Below, piece after piece: positions 7,733 to 14,688 of a stretch of 64,000 nucleotides of DNA; positions within the stretch are counted from its first letter, which is position 1, and each line of letters starts with the position of its first letter. The position numbers were made by a program, and so were the translations under genes. The notes under the pieces are model-generated. The model searched no databases. It had not been told where the DNA came from and saw nothing but the letters and a program-made list of their open reading frames with translations. Origin of the DNA: Ascidiaceihabitans sp029251465 (GTDB taxonomy: Bacteria; Pseudomonadota; Alphaproteobacteria; Rhodobacterales; Rhodobacteraceae); NCBI RefSeq assembly GCF_042932805.1, contig NZ_CP170633.1:992001-1056000 (forward strand). Reading direction: 5' to 3'.

Positions 7733-8116
7733 ATGAAAACATGGATAACAGCCGCGGCTTTGGGTCTGGCAATGGCGGGGGCTGCGATGGCTGATCCCGT
7801 ATTGGGCACGTGGAAAACTCAAGTTGATGATGGCAATTACGCACACGTCAAAATGCAAAAATGCGGCGAGAATGTTTGTGGCACAATTGCCAAAGCGTTT
7901 GACGCAAACGGTCCGATTACAACCGCAAACTTAGGCAAAAATCTGGTTTGGGCGATGGTGCCAGCCGGCGACGGCTACTACAAGTCCGGCAAAATCTGGC
8001 AGCCTTCAACAGACAAGATTTACAAATCCAAGATGTCTTTGTCGGGAAATACTCTTAAGGTATCCGGCTGTGTTGGTCCGATCTGCAAAAAGCAGACATG
8101 GACGCGCGTTAACTGA
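7733..8116 (+). CDS. Secreted DUF2147 protein
   Basis: DUF2147 lipocalin-like protein of 127 residues. ATG 7733 follows GGAGG at the right distance; the long open frame upstream is antisense to hisA. Signal peptide MKTWITAAALGLAMAGAAMA, then the domain start DPVLGTWKTQVDDG, and typical Cys-containing motifs MQKCGENVCGTIA and VSGCVGPICKKQTWTRV. It is likely periplasmic with unknown ligand. It sits on the opposite strand between hisH and hisA, so it interrupts the his genes. Confidence 0.85.
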   Translation: MKTWITAAALGLAMAGAAMADPVLGTWKTQVDDGNYAHVKMQKCGENVCGTIAKAFDANGPITTANLGKNLVWAMVPAGDGYYKSGKIWQPSTDKIYKSKMSLSGNTLKVSGCVGPICKKQTWTRVN

Positions 8117-8128
8117 TCCGAGATTTTA

Positions 8129-8159
8129 ACTTAGGGTGCGGTTTGGCTGCGCCCTAAGT
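8129..8159. terminator. Bidirectional terminator hairpin between DUF2147 gene and hisH
   Basis: ACTTAGGGTGC (8129-8139) pairs with GCGCCCTAAGT (8149-8159): 11 bp with one G-T pair, in the gap where two convergent genes end. T-tracts are weak on both sides, so efficiency is uncertain. Confidence 0.65.
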
Positions 8160-8185
8160 ATTCGCATTTCATCTGCGAGCCCCGA

Positions 8186-8824
8186 CTAGGGGGCCCATTT
8201 CAGAAAATTCCCAATCATCCGCAGCCCTGTGCCCTGACTTTTTTCAGGGTGAAATTGCATGCCAACCATCGTGTCGCGTCCGATCACGGCGGTGACGTCG
8301 TGGCCGTATTCCACGTGGGCCAAACGTTCTGCGGGATCGCTGACTTTGAAGTGATACGAATGCACAAAATACGTGTGATCGCCCGATACAATGCCGTCCA
8401 GCACCGCGTGTGGATAATTGATAACCAAATCGTTCCACCCCATGTGCGGCACCTTGAGGCGCGCGTCGGTGGGGGCAATCGGAACAACTTCGCCTTGGAC
8501 CCAATCAAGGCCCGCAGTGTCGCGGTATTCGCGCCCGATGCTGGCCATTAGTTGCATGCCGACGCAGATGCCCAAAAACGGGCGACCTTTGGTTTCAACG
8601 GCCTCGACCATCGCATCGTACAGCCCGCCTGTGCCGGTCAGTGCGGCGTGACAGGCCGGAAATGCGCCGTCGCCGGGCAGCACAATGCGGTCTGCGCGCG
8701 CCACAACGTCAGCGTCTGCCGTGACGACAACGTCGCCTGCGTCGACTTCGCGTGCCATGCGTTCGAACGCTTTGTGCGCCGAGTGCAGATTGCCGCTTTC
8801 GTAATCAACAATGGCTGTCAGCAT
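8186..8824 (-). CDS. hisH: IGP synthase glutaminase subunit HisH
   Basis: Class I glutamine amidotransferase that supplies ammonia to HisF. 212 residues. Nucleophile Cys at about residue 87 in GICVGMQLM, oxyanion strand PGDGAFP, and His-Glu of the triad in GMQFHPEKSQ near 193-195. The start MLTAIVDYESGN is canonical. It lies 5 bases after hisB and forms a short hisB-hisH transcript. Confidence 0.95.
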   Translation of the reverse strand: MLTAIVDYESGNLHSAHKAFERMAREVDAGDVVVTADADVVARADRIVLPGDGAFPACHAALTGTGGLYDAMVEAVETKGRPFLGICVGMQLMASIGREYRDTAGLDWVQGEVVPIAPTDARLKVPHMGWNDLVINYPHAVLDGIVSGDHTYFVHSYHFKVSDPAERLAHVEYGHDVTAVIGRDTMVGMQFHPEKSQGTGLRMIGNFLKWAP

Positions 8825-8829
8825 CGCGG

Positions 8830-9417
8830 TTACAACGCCCCTTTGGTCGACGGGATATCGCCGGATTTGCGCGGGTCTACCTCGACCGCATCGCGCAGCG
8901 CGCGGGCGACAGATTTAAACGCGGCCTCGGCGATATGGTGGCTGTTGATCCCGTGCAGCATGTCGACGTGCAGGGTGATGCCGCCGTGCGTGGCAAGGGC
9001 CGTAAAGAATTCGCGCACCAGTTCCGTGTCGAACGTGCCGATTTTCTGCGTCGGCAGATCGACGTTCCAGATCAGGTAGGGGCGGGCGGACAGATCAAGG
9101 GCGCAACGCACTTGCGCATCATCCATCGGCAACAGGCAACTGCCGTAGCGCACGATGCCGCGTTTGTCGCCCAAGGCTGCCGTCAGCGCCTGACCCAGCG
9201 CAATGCCGGTGTCCTCGACCGTGTGGTGATCGTCGATGTGCAAATCACCTTTGGCGCGGATCGTCATGTCGATCAACGAGTGGCGCGCCAACTGGTCCAG
9301 CATGTGATCAAAGAACCCGATGCCGGTTTGGTTGTCATAAATCCCCGTGCCGTCCAGATTGACGGTTACCGAAATCTCGGTTTCGGCAGTAGATCGTGTG
9401 ATGGTGCTGGTGCGCAT
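8830..9417 (-). CDS. hisB: Imidazoleglycerol-phosphate dehydratase HisB
   Basis: Mn-dependent dehydratase for the seventh step of histidine synthesis. 195 residues from MRTSTITRSTAETEISV; ATG 9417 has GGAGG seven bases upstream, so the longer open frame is not used. Family motifs: GIGFFDHMLDQLARHS, DLHIDDHHTVEDTGIALGQ and the second metal-binding repeat MLHGINSHHIAEAAFK. It is monofunctional, without the phosphatase domain of E. coli HisB. Confidence 0.95.
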   Translation of the reverse strand: MRTSTITRSTAETEISVTVNLDGTGIYDNQTGIGFFDHMLDQLARHSLIDMTIRAKGDLHIDDHHTVEDTGIALGQALTAALGDKRGIVRYGSCLLPMDDAQVRCALDLSARPYLIWNVDLPTQKIGTFDTELVREFFTALATHGGITLHVDMLHGINSHHIAEAAFKSVARALRDAVEVDPRKSGDIPSTKGAL

Positions 9418-9558
9418 GGATGGCCTCCGGATCAGTGTTCGTCTGCTTATAGGCGCGAAGGGCAGGCGGGCCAAGACCCGCACACGGCCCAACTAAAGAT
9501 TGCGCCCGATGTGGTTCCTATGCCAGCAAGGACGCATCTTATTCTCGGAGCATCCCCC

Positions 9559-9798
9559 ATGAGCACCTGCGTTTTTATCCAGATCCGTTGCACCCCCGGT
9601 AAAACCTACGCGGTTGCCGAAGAAATCGCGCTGCAAGAGATCCACTCGGAACTGTATTCGACGAGCGGCGATTTTGATCTTCTGATGAAGATGTACATTC
9701 CTGCCGATCAGGACGTGGGCAAATACATCAACGATCATCTGCTGGTGATCAAAGGGATCGAACGGTCACTGACGACAATGACGTACAAGGTGTTTTGA
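9559..9798 (+). CDS. Stand-alone Lrp/AsnC ligand-binding (RAM) domain protein
   Basis: A 79-residue protein consisting only of the effector-binding domain of Lrp/AsnC regulators, without a DNA-binding domain: CVFIQIRCTPGKTYAVAEEI, then SGDFDLLMKMYIP and ERSLTTMTYKVF. GGAG lies nine bases before ATG 9559. Such free RAM domains can oligomerise and may sense amino acids or partner with full-length Lrp proteins. Divergent from hisB, which hints at but does not show a role in amino-acid sensing. Confidence 0.85.
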   Translation: MSTCVFIQIRCTPGKTYAVAEEIALQEIHSELYSTSGDFDLLMKMYIPADQDVGKYINDHLLVIKGIERSLTTMTYKVF

Positions 9799-9806
9799 TT
9801 GGGCTG

Positions 9807-10253
9807 ATGTTTAAGACCATCTTTGAGTGGTTCAAGCGATCGGGCAATGTCAGGACAGAAACCATTGCTGACAATTCGTTAGTTGATGCGCGTCACGTCA
9901 GCGTGGAATTGGAGTGCCGGATAGGGTTCGAAACCCGCGTACCCAATCCATTGGACACTGATTTTGACCTTGTTGACTTGTTCGAGCGGTCAAGCGGAAT
10001 TCAATTGCAAGGAACCCGACACCTGCACAGTTGGTCGCAAAACGATGAGCAAGACCACGGGACCAGTTTGGGGGTGTGGGTATCTGCAACACGGCAGGAA
10101 TTGGTATTCAATGTCGGATTCGGGTCGTCAGCATGGTTTCACAATAATGTTGCGACGTCAGAATTTGACATATCGACCTTCTTGTCGTTGCCTGACCATT
10201 TAATTGACCAGAGCAGTGTTGAATTTGATCTCACCGTTTGGTGTATGAATTAA
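9807..10253 (+). CDS. Unknown protein, about 148 residues
   Basis: Not recognised. Starts at ATG 9807 (MFKTIFEWFKRSGN) or at TTG 9795 overlapping the RAM-gene stop. No signal peptide or membrane segment; the sequence is acidic and rich in beta-prone stretches (HVSVELECRIGFETR, GVWVSATRQELVFNVGFG). Codon use seems more AT-rich than neighbours. The stop is followed at once by an 18-bp tandem repeat. Confidence 0.55.
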   Translation: MFKTIFEWFKRSGNVRTETIADNSLVDARHVSVELECRIGFETRVPNPLDTDFDLVDLFERSSGIQLQGTRHLHSWSQNDEQDHGTSLGVWVSATRQELVFNVGFGSSAWFHNNVATSEFDISTFLSLPDHLIDQSSVEFDLTVWCMN

Positions 10254-10254
10254 A

Positions 10255-10326
10255 ATTGCCAGCTCCAGAAACATTGCCAGCTCCAGAAACATTGCCAGCT
10301 CCAGAAACATTGCCAGCCCCAGAAAC
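10255..10326. repeat. Tandem repeat, 18 bp x 4
   Basis: Four head-to-tail copies of ATTGCCAGCTCCAGAAAC, the first three identical and the fourth with one change (CTCC to CCCC). Being a multiple of three it reads LPAPET repeatedly in one frame, but no start or downstream coding makes that frame credible. Located between an unknown gene and tRNA-Gly. Confidence 0.95.
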
Positions 10327-10330
10327 GACG

Positions 10331-10354
10331 AAAGGCCACCCGAAGGTGACCTTT
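10331..10354 (-). terminator. Probable terminator downstream of tRNA-Gly
   Basis: AAAGGCCACC pairs with GGTGACCTTT around CGAA (one mismatch). On the minus strand it lies 34 bases past the 3' end of tRNA-Gly and is followed by interrupted T runs; it could also stop plus-strand transcription of the unknown gene. Confidence 0.6.
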
Positions 10355-10387
10355 AACGTTTTCCACCGGGGTATGGTGGGACCAAAT

Positions 10388-10462
10388 TGGAGCGGGCGAG
10401 GCGATTCGAACGCCCGACCCTAACCTTGGCAAGGTTATGCTCTACCCCTGAGCTACGCCCGC
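10388..10462 (-). tRNA. tRNA-Gly (anticodon GCC)
   Basis: Minus-strand tRNA: acceptor GCGGGCG/CGCCCGC, D arm GCTC...GAGC, anticodon loop TTGCCAA (GCC), T arm GGCG-TTCGAAT-CGCC, discriminator T, encoded CCA. 75 nt. Confidence 0.95.
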
Positions 10463-10611
10463 TTCCTTTGGTGAGGCAGCATCTATAATTGGATGCTGCA
10501 GGCCGCAAGAGGTAATTTCACACTATTTGAAAAAAACGCAAAAAATCTGAAAAATCGCAAATTATTTGCAGGTGCAGCGACGGAAAATCTGAGGTCCCGC
10601 GTTTTACACGC

Positions 10612-11043
10612 ATGAAACAACGTGACCTGACCCTTGCTATCCCTGCTGCCATGATTGCGACCGCTCTTGTTGTGCTGGTTTTGTGCACAGCGACCCCGCA
10701 ATCGGCGTCTCAGTCGGTGACGAATGACGGGGACGTGCGGCCACAGGTGTTGGTGGATGTGGCGCGCGCCGAGATGATTGACGGCAGTGTTTGCATCGAT
10801 CTTGCCCTGACCAGTCTAAAACCTGACCTGACGTTGCAGGATGTGCGGATTGCCGGGGCGGATACAAAAACCTTTGCCCCACAGACGCTGGGGTTTGCCC
10901 AAGACGGTGTGGCGCAAGTGGTTGCAAAATTCTTTAAGAAAGTGCCCCGGATTTTTACGGCGGTCCTTGATTTTGGCGTGCACGGACAAGAACCCATTCT
11001 GATCACCCCACTTTTTGACGCTGGTGAAATGCAGCAAAAATAA
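10612..11043 (+). CDS. Membrane-anchored or secreted protein of unknown function
   Basis: 143 residues with an N-terminal signal or anchor (TLAIPAAMIATALVVLVLCTA) and then a beta-rich domain (PQVLVDVARAEMIDGSVCIDLAL). No recognised family. No good ribosome site is visible before ATG 10612. The next gene, a YHYH protein with its own signal peptide, starts 21 bases later, so the two may form an exported pair. Confidence 0.55.
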   Translation: MKQRDLTLAIPAAMIATALVVLVLCTATPQSASQSVTNDGDVRPQVLVDVARAEMIDGSVCIDLALTSLKPDLTLQDVRIAGADTKTFAPQTLGFAQDGVAQVVAKFFKKVPRIFTAVLDFGVHGQEPILITPLFDAGEMQQK

Positions 11044-11064
11044 AATCCACCAAGGAGCATCGCA

Positions 11065-11952
11065 ATGCCCATCATTTCAAACTTGAAAATCACAGCCTTG
11101 GTTATTGGCATTGTCGTCGCGGGCGTGGTCCAAAGCGATGCACGCTCGCAAATTCGCAAACACAAGGCGACGGAAGCCGAGGGGCTCAGCTTGATCGAAG
11201 CGGATCGCACAATCGAGGGCAGCAAAATTGCGGTGCGTGATGACGGCATATCACTGAGCATTCAATCCAACGGGCTGCCGACACATACTGTTGGCAAATT
11301 TCCGAACCGCGACAATCCATACACCATTTCGGCGCAGTCTTATGCGTTTAGCGTTTCCAAGGCCCCGACGCTGAACAAGCCCGAACCCGTGTTGCGTGAT
11401 GAGGCCTTTGGCGTGGCGTTAAACGGGGTGCCGTTTGATCCCGAGGCCGCTGAGTTCTGGCAGGGGGACCCGCGATCAGGGTGGGTCTACAATGCGCTGG
11501 GCGGTGCTGTTTCGCTGGGGCTGGATGCAAATTTTGCGCATGTGCAGCCTTCGGGTGCGTATCATTACCTCGGTTTGCCGATCGGATTGATGGAGCAGTT
11601 GGGCTGGCGGCCTGATGCGGCGTCGCCTTTGATTGGCTTTGCCTCGGACGGGTTCCCGATCTACGCGCTGACCGCTGATGTTGGCGGGACTGTTATCCGC
11701 ATGACCTCGTCTTATCAGCTGAAATCAGGCGAGCGGCCGGGCGGGGATGAACCGTCTGGGCCCTATGACGGGGCGTTTCAGCAGGATTTTGAATTTGTCG
11801 CAGGGTCGGGCACGCTGGATGAGTGCAACGGGGTCATGATCAAAACCGCAGATTATCCCACAGGCACCTACGCCTATTTTTTAACCGACGATTATCCCGT
11901 CATCCCGCGCTGTTTGCGCGGGGCCGCTGGATCGGGGTTTTCCAAATACTGA
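11065..11952 (+). CDS. Secreted YHYH-domain protein
   Basis: 295 residues with signal peptide (ISNLKITALVIGIVVAGVVQSDA) and the YHYH domain: GVPFDPEAAEFWQGD, PSGAYHYLGLPIGLM, LIGFASDGFPIYAL, and a C-terminal ECNGV...TYAYFLTDDYPVIPRC block. Domain members occur in marine bacteria; biochemical role unknown. AAGGAG precedes ATG 11065. It converges with the MAPEG gene 7 bases away. Confidence 0.85.
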   Translation: MPIISNLKITALVIGIVVAGVVQSDARSQIRKHKATEAEGLSLIEADRTIEGSKIAVRDDGISLSIQSNGLPTHTVGKFPNRDNPYTISAQSYAFSVSKAPTLNKPEPVLRDEAFGVALNGVPFDPEAAEFWQGDPRSGWVYNALGGAVSLGLDANFAHVQPSGAYHYLGLPIGLMEQLGWRPDAASPLIGFASDGFPIYALTADVGGTVIRMTSSYQLKSGERPGGDEPSGPYDGAFQQDFEFVAGSGTLDECNGVMIKTADYPTGTYAYFLTDDYPVIPRCLRGAAGSGFSKY

Positions 11953-11959
11953 CCTGTGA

Positions 11960-12349
11960 TCAAAACAGGCTGTGCGCGATCAACCCAAGCGAGCCAAAGA
12001 CCAGCATCAACAGCGTCAGCGCCATGCCACCCACCCGCAGGGGCATGATCTGGGGGTGGCGCGAAAACCCGTAGGCGTGCATCGCGCGACCGGCCAGCAG
12101 CATCAAACCCAAGATGTGCACAGCAATACCCGGCGCGCCTTGTAGTTCCACTAGCAGCATCAGGATCAAGCCGATGGGGGAGTATTCGGCGCAGTTGCCC
12201 TGTGCACGCATACGCGCCAGCAGCGCCTTGTCACCGTAATCGCCAACCGACAGCCGGTTCGCACGCCGATAACGTATAACGCGCACCGTCAGCGCCAGAA
12301 AGATCAGAGTGATAAGGCCTGCATAAAGCGGCGTAATGGCGAGGGGCAT
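11960..12349 (-). CDS. MAPEG-family membrane protein
   Basis: 129-residue integral membrane protein of the MAPEG family (membrane proteins of eicosanoid and glutathione metabolism, YecN-like). Four hydrophobic helices with family features between helices 1 and 2: RRANRLSVGDYGDKALLARMRAQGNCAEYSPIG, where the RMRAxxNxxEYxP pattern is diagnostic. Possibly glutathione-dependent; substrate unknown. Confidence 0.85.
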   Translation of the reverse strand: MPLAITPLYAGLITLIFLALTVRVIRYRRANRLSVGDYGDKALLARMRAQGNCAEYSPIGLILMLLVELQGAPGIAVHILGLMLLAGRAMHAYGFSRHPQIMPLRVGGMALTLLMLVFGSLGLIAHSLF

Positions 12350-12420
12350 GTCTCAAATCCAACGTTAGGGCATTTGCATTGCCTGCACTGTCAAACAATC
12401 AACGGCATATGGAAACCCCA

Positions 12421-12457
12421 ATAAAAAACGGCAGCCCCAGGGAGGAGGGACTGCCGT
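12421..12457 (-). terminator. Terminator ending the DUF1127-small RNA transcript
   Basis: On the minus strand ACGGCAG pairs with CTGCCGT (12451-12457 with 12428-12434), followed by TTTTTAT. The same hairpin carries the last CCTCCTCCC loop, so it serves as final sRNA hairpin and terminator. Confidence 0.8.
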
Positions 12458-12498
12458 CTAAGTGTCATCTGCGCGGTTAAGGGAGGAGAAACCCCGCG
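12428..12498 (-). ncRNA. Cuckoo/CcsR-type small RNA, distal copy
   Basis: Two consecutive minus-strand hairpins with CCTCCTCCC in their loops: 12472-12498 (stem CGCGG/CCGCG) and 12428-12457 (stem ACGGCAG/CTGCCGT). From memory, alphaproteobacterial cuckoo RNAs, including CcsR1-4 of Rhodobacter sphaeroides, have paired hairpins with this anti-Shine-Dalgarno-like loop and are cut from the 3' UTR of a DUF1127 mRNA under stress; the same gene order is seen here. Confidence 0.75.
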
Positions 12499-12536
12499 AT
12501 GATCCTGTTTGCCTTCTTTGGTGAAGGCTAAAAAGC

Positions 12537-12605
12537 CGCGGTGGTATCTAGGGAGGAGACGATACCACCGCGCGTTACAGACGGTCTAGGGAGGAGACGA
12601 CCGTC
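12537..12605 (-). ncRNA. Cuckoo/CcsR-type small RNA, proximal copy
   Basis: Two minus-strand hairpins, 12580-12605 (stem GACGGTC/GACCGTC) and 12537-12572 (12-bp perfect stem CGCGGTGGTATC/GATACCACCGCG), each presenting CCTCCTCCC in a 12-nt loop. They begin 11 bases after the DUF1127 stop. A plain hairpin GCCTTC/GAAGGC at 12511-12528 separates this copy from the distal one and could mark a processing site. Confidence 0.8.
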
Positions 12606-12616
12606 CGATCCTTGTT

Positions 12617-12850
12617 TTAGGCTGCCGTGTGCTGTTGTCCGGCTTCCCATGCGATGCGGCGCAGTTCGCTGCGGGCCAGACCCAAGTCGGTCAGATCGCG
12701 GTTGCTGAGGGCGGTCAGTTCATCCAGCGTCTTGCGGTACACGCGGCGCTGGGCGCGGCGCAGGGCCGCTGCTTCCAACATGTGACCGGCAGAAGCCATC
12801 ATCCGTTCGATGAAAGAACCGTTTGTGTGTGTGTCATTAAAATATGTCAT
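12617..12850 (-). CDS. DUF1127 small protein (CcaF1-like)
   Basis: 77 residues from MTYFNDTHTNGSF; the open frame runs further upstream without support. The C-terminal half is the Arg-rich DUF1127 motif: RRVYRKTLDELTALSNRDLTDLGLARSELRRIAWEAG. In Rhodobacter the DUF1127 protein encoded in front of CcsR RNAs (CcaF1, RSP_6037) binds RNA and affects sRNA maturation; the shared arrangement makes orthology likely. Stress-sigma control is expected from that precedent, but no promoter could be assigned here. Confidence 0.85.
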   Translation of the reverse strand: MTYFNDTHTNGSFIERMMASAGHMLEAAALRRAQRRVYRKTLDELTALSNRDLTDLGLARSELRRIAWEAGQQHTAA

Positions 12851-12938
12851 CGTCTTGCTCGTCTTTCTTGACTGCGTCTTCGTTCGTGTTGATAGAAACA
12901 TAACGGTATGCTGCGCGTGCACAATAGATTGTTCGGCA

Positions 12939-12955
12939 ATGCTGCTATGCAGCAT
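12939..12955. promoter_or_regulatory. Inverted repeat between DUF1127 gene and mrp
   Basis: ATGCTGC and GCAGCAT separated by TAT form a 17-bp perfect palindrome about 90 bases upstream of the DUF1127 start and 127 upstream of mrp. This is a plausible operator for either divergent gene; no protein can be assigned. Confidence 0.35.
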
Positions 12956-13081
12956 TTGCATGGCAAAGGTCCTTGAAAATCATTTGACCCGACCAAAGGC
13001 GATTTTGTGATCGCGGTGGCGGGGCCTTGTCCTTTGGTGGAAAAAAGCCAATTAGGGGACAACACCAAAAGGAGCACCGCG

Positions 13082-14155
13082 ATGTCTGTCACCAAAGAGT
13101 CCATCCTAGAGGCATTGGCCCGCGTTGCCCTGCCAAACGGGGAAACCCTGGTCAGCCGCGATATGATCCGCGCGATCAACATCCAAGGCGACGCGGTCAA
13201 TTTTGTGATCGAAGCGCCCACACCCGAAATCGCCGCCCAGATGGAACCTGCGCGCAAAGCCGCCGAAGCCGTCGTGCTGGAATTGGATGACGTGTCCAAA
13301 GTTACGGTGGCCCTGACCGCACATGGGCCTGCCGCCGCCAAAGCCCCACCGCCCAGTTTGAAAATCGGCGGCCACCCGAAACCACAAGAGGGGCCAACCA
13401 AGCCGTCCGGTGTACAGCGCATTCTGGCGATCGGCTCTGGCAAAGGCGGAGTGGGGAAATCGACTGTGTCCTCGAACCTTGCGGTGGCCTTGGCCAAACA
13501 GGGGCGCAAAGTTGGCCTGCTGGATGCAGATATTTACGGCCCGTCACAGCCGCGCATGATGGGCGTGAACAAACGCCCTGCGTCGCCCGATGGCAAAACC
13601 ATCATTCCGCTGCACGCCCACGGTGTGACGCTGATGTCGATCGGCTTTATGATGGAAGAGGGTAAGGCCGTCGTTTGGCGTGGCCCGATGTTGATGGGCG
13701 CACTGCAACAGATGCTGGGGCAAGTGGAATGGGGCGAACTTGACGTGCTGCTGGTTGATCTGCCGCCGGGCACTGGCGATGTGCAACTGACGCTGTGCAC
13801 GAAATCCGAACTGACTGGCGCGATTGTAGTGTCGACCCCCCAAGACGTCGCCCTGATCGATGCGCGCAAGGCGCTCGACATGTTCGCGACGCTAAAAACC
13901 CCGGTCTTAGGCTTGATCGAAAATATGTCGATGTTCGTGTGCCCCGATTGCGGGTCGTCACACGAAATATTCGGGGCAGGCGGCGTCGCTGCCGAAGCCG
14001 AAAAAATGGGCGTGCCGCTGTTGGGCAATCTGCCGATAGACCTGGACACACGGCTGGCCGGCGACGGCGGCACACCGATTGCAGCGGGTGAGGGGCCAAT
14101 GGCGCAGGCCTACGCCCAGATCGCCAAGGGGCTGATCGAGGGTGGCATGGCGTAA
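13082..14155 (+). CDS. mrp: Fe-S cluster carrier ATPase Mrp/ApbC
   Basis: P-loop scaffold/carrier protein that delivers Fe-S clusters in the cytoplasm. 357 residues; ATG 13082 follows AAAGGAG. N-terminal MIP18-like domain (residues 1-80), then the deviant Walker A GSGKGGVGKSTVSSNLA near 122, switch regions DADIYGPSQPRMMG and DLPPGTGDVQLTL, and the cluster-binding CPDCG near 283. Followed by a strong terminator, so it is separate from the dcw cluster. Confidence 0.95.
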   Translation: MSVTKESILEALARVALPNGETLVSRDMIRAINIQGDAVNFVIEAPTPEIAAQMEPARKAAEAVVLELDDVSKVTVALTAHGPAAAKAPPPSLKIGGHPKPQEGPTKPSGVQRILAIGSGKGGVGKSTVSSNLAVALAKQGRKVGLLDADIYGPSQPRMMGVNKRPASPDGKTIIPLHAHGVTLMSIGFMMEEGKAVVWRGPMLMGALQQMLGQVEWGELDVLLVDLPPGTGDVQLTLCTKSELTGAIVVSTPQDVALIDARKALDMFATLKTPVLGLIENMSMFVCPDCGSSHEIFGAGGVAAEAEKMGVPLLGNLPIDLDTRLAGDGGTPIAAGEGPMAQAYAQIAKGLIEGGMA

Positions 14156-14187
14156 AGCCAACCCAAACCGTCGTCGTTATTAATAAA

Positions 14188-14221
14188 GAGGCACCGTGAT
14201 CGTATCACGCGTGCCTTTTTT
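14188..14221 (+). terminator. Terminator of mrp
   Basis: AGGCACCGTGAT (14189-14200) pairs with ATCACGCGTGCCT (14204-14216) around CGT with a small internal loop, then a run of T. It lies 34 bases after the mrp stop. Confidence 0.9.
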
Positions 14222-14238
14222 GTATTTACGGGATCTCG

Positions 14239-14282
14239 TGGGATACGGCATGGGAAAGCGTGGGATCAATCTGTCGTTGGGC
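14239..14282 (+). promoter_or_regulatory. TGGG direct repeats, candidate MraZ boxes
   Basis: TGGGA occurs at 14239, 14251 and 14261 and TGGGC at 14278, with a further TGGGA at 14323. In E. coli MraZ binds three TGGGN repeats with 5-nt spacers upstream of mraZ; here one spacer is 5 and another 7. The site lies about 690 bases upstream of mraZ, further than expected, so the assignment is tentative. Confidence 0.35.
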
Positions 14283-14386
14283 GCGGGAATTCCGAATCAA
14301 TTGCTCGAAATCGCAGTATTTTTGGGAACCCAGCTGACAATTTTGGGGATTGAAGAGTGTCCTGTGTGAGAACATAAAAAGAACAT

Positions 14387-14688
14387 TCAATCTGCTCTGA
14401 AATTAATTGCGATTAGTTGGGAAACCATGGGCCATACTTTCATCGCGCCGTGAGGCACAATATGTAGTGACATCTTTCCGTCGAATAACAATTTAGGCGA
14501 ATTTTCCCCCAAATCGAACCACCCCAGCATGTTGTGAACGGGCGTTAATGGCTGTCCAGCGTGCCAATTTCCCATAAATAACAGTTGTCACCCACGTATT
14601 CCCATCGTATCCCTTGTTCATCGGATGAGAACGAGACCAAGGGGCACCAAACGACCCCGAACTTATAAAAGACTCTAGCAGGTTTCAT
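14387..14688 (-). pseudogene. Possible frameshifted small gene antisense to the mraZ leader
   Basis: Two short minus-strand frames look like pieces of one protein. The first runs from ATG 14688 (MKPARVFYKFGVVWCPLVS...) for 47 residues; the second (14575-14387) reads GNWHAGQPLTPVHNMLGWFD and continues for 62 residues. They overlap near 14575, so one indel would join them. No family recognised and AT-rich codons; it may be chance, since the UpsM-like leader occupies the other strand of its 5' end. Confidence 0.25.

Noticed and set aside
10238..10423. Frame with four LPAPET repeats, resembling sortase-type LPXTG
   Set aside because: Produced by the 18-bp tandem repeat; it runs through a terminator hairpin into tRNA-Gly and lacks signal peptide and charged tail. 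LPAPET also is not LPXTG.
12428..12605. CRISPR-like array from the regular GGGAGGAG motifs
   Set aside because: The shared part is only about 9-14 bases in hairpin loops with different self-complementary stems; no repeat-spacer structure and no cas genes.
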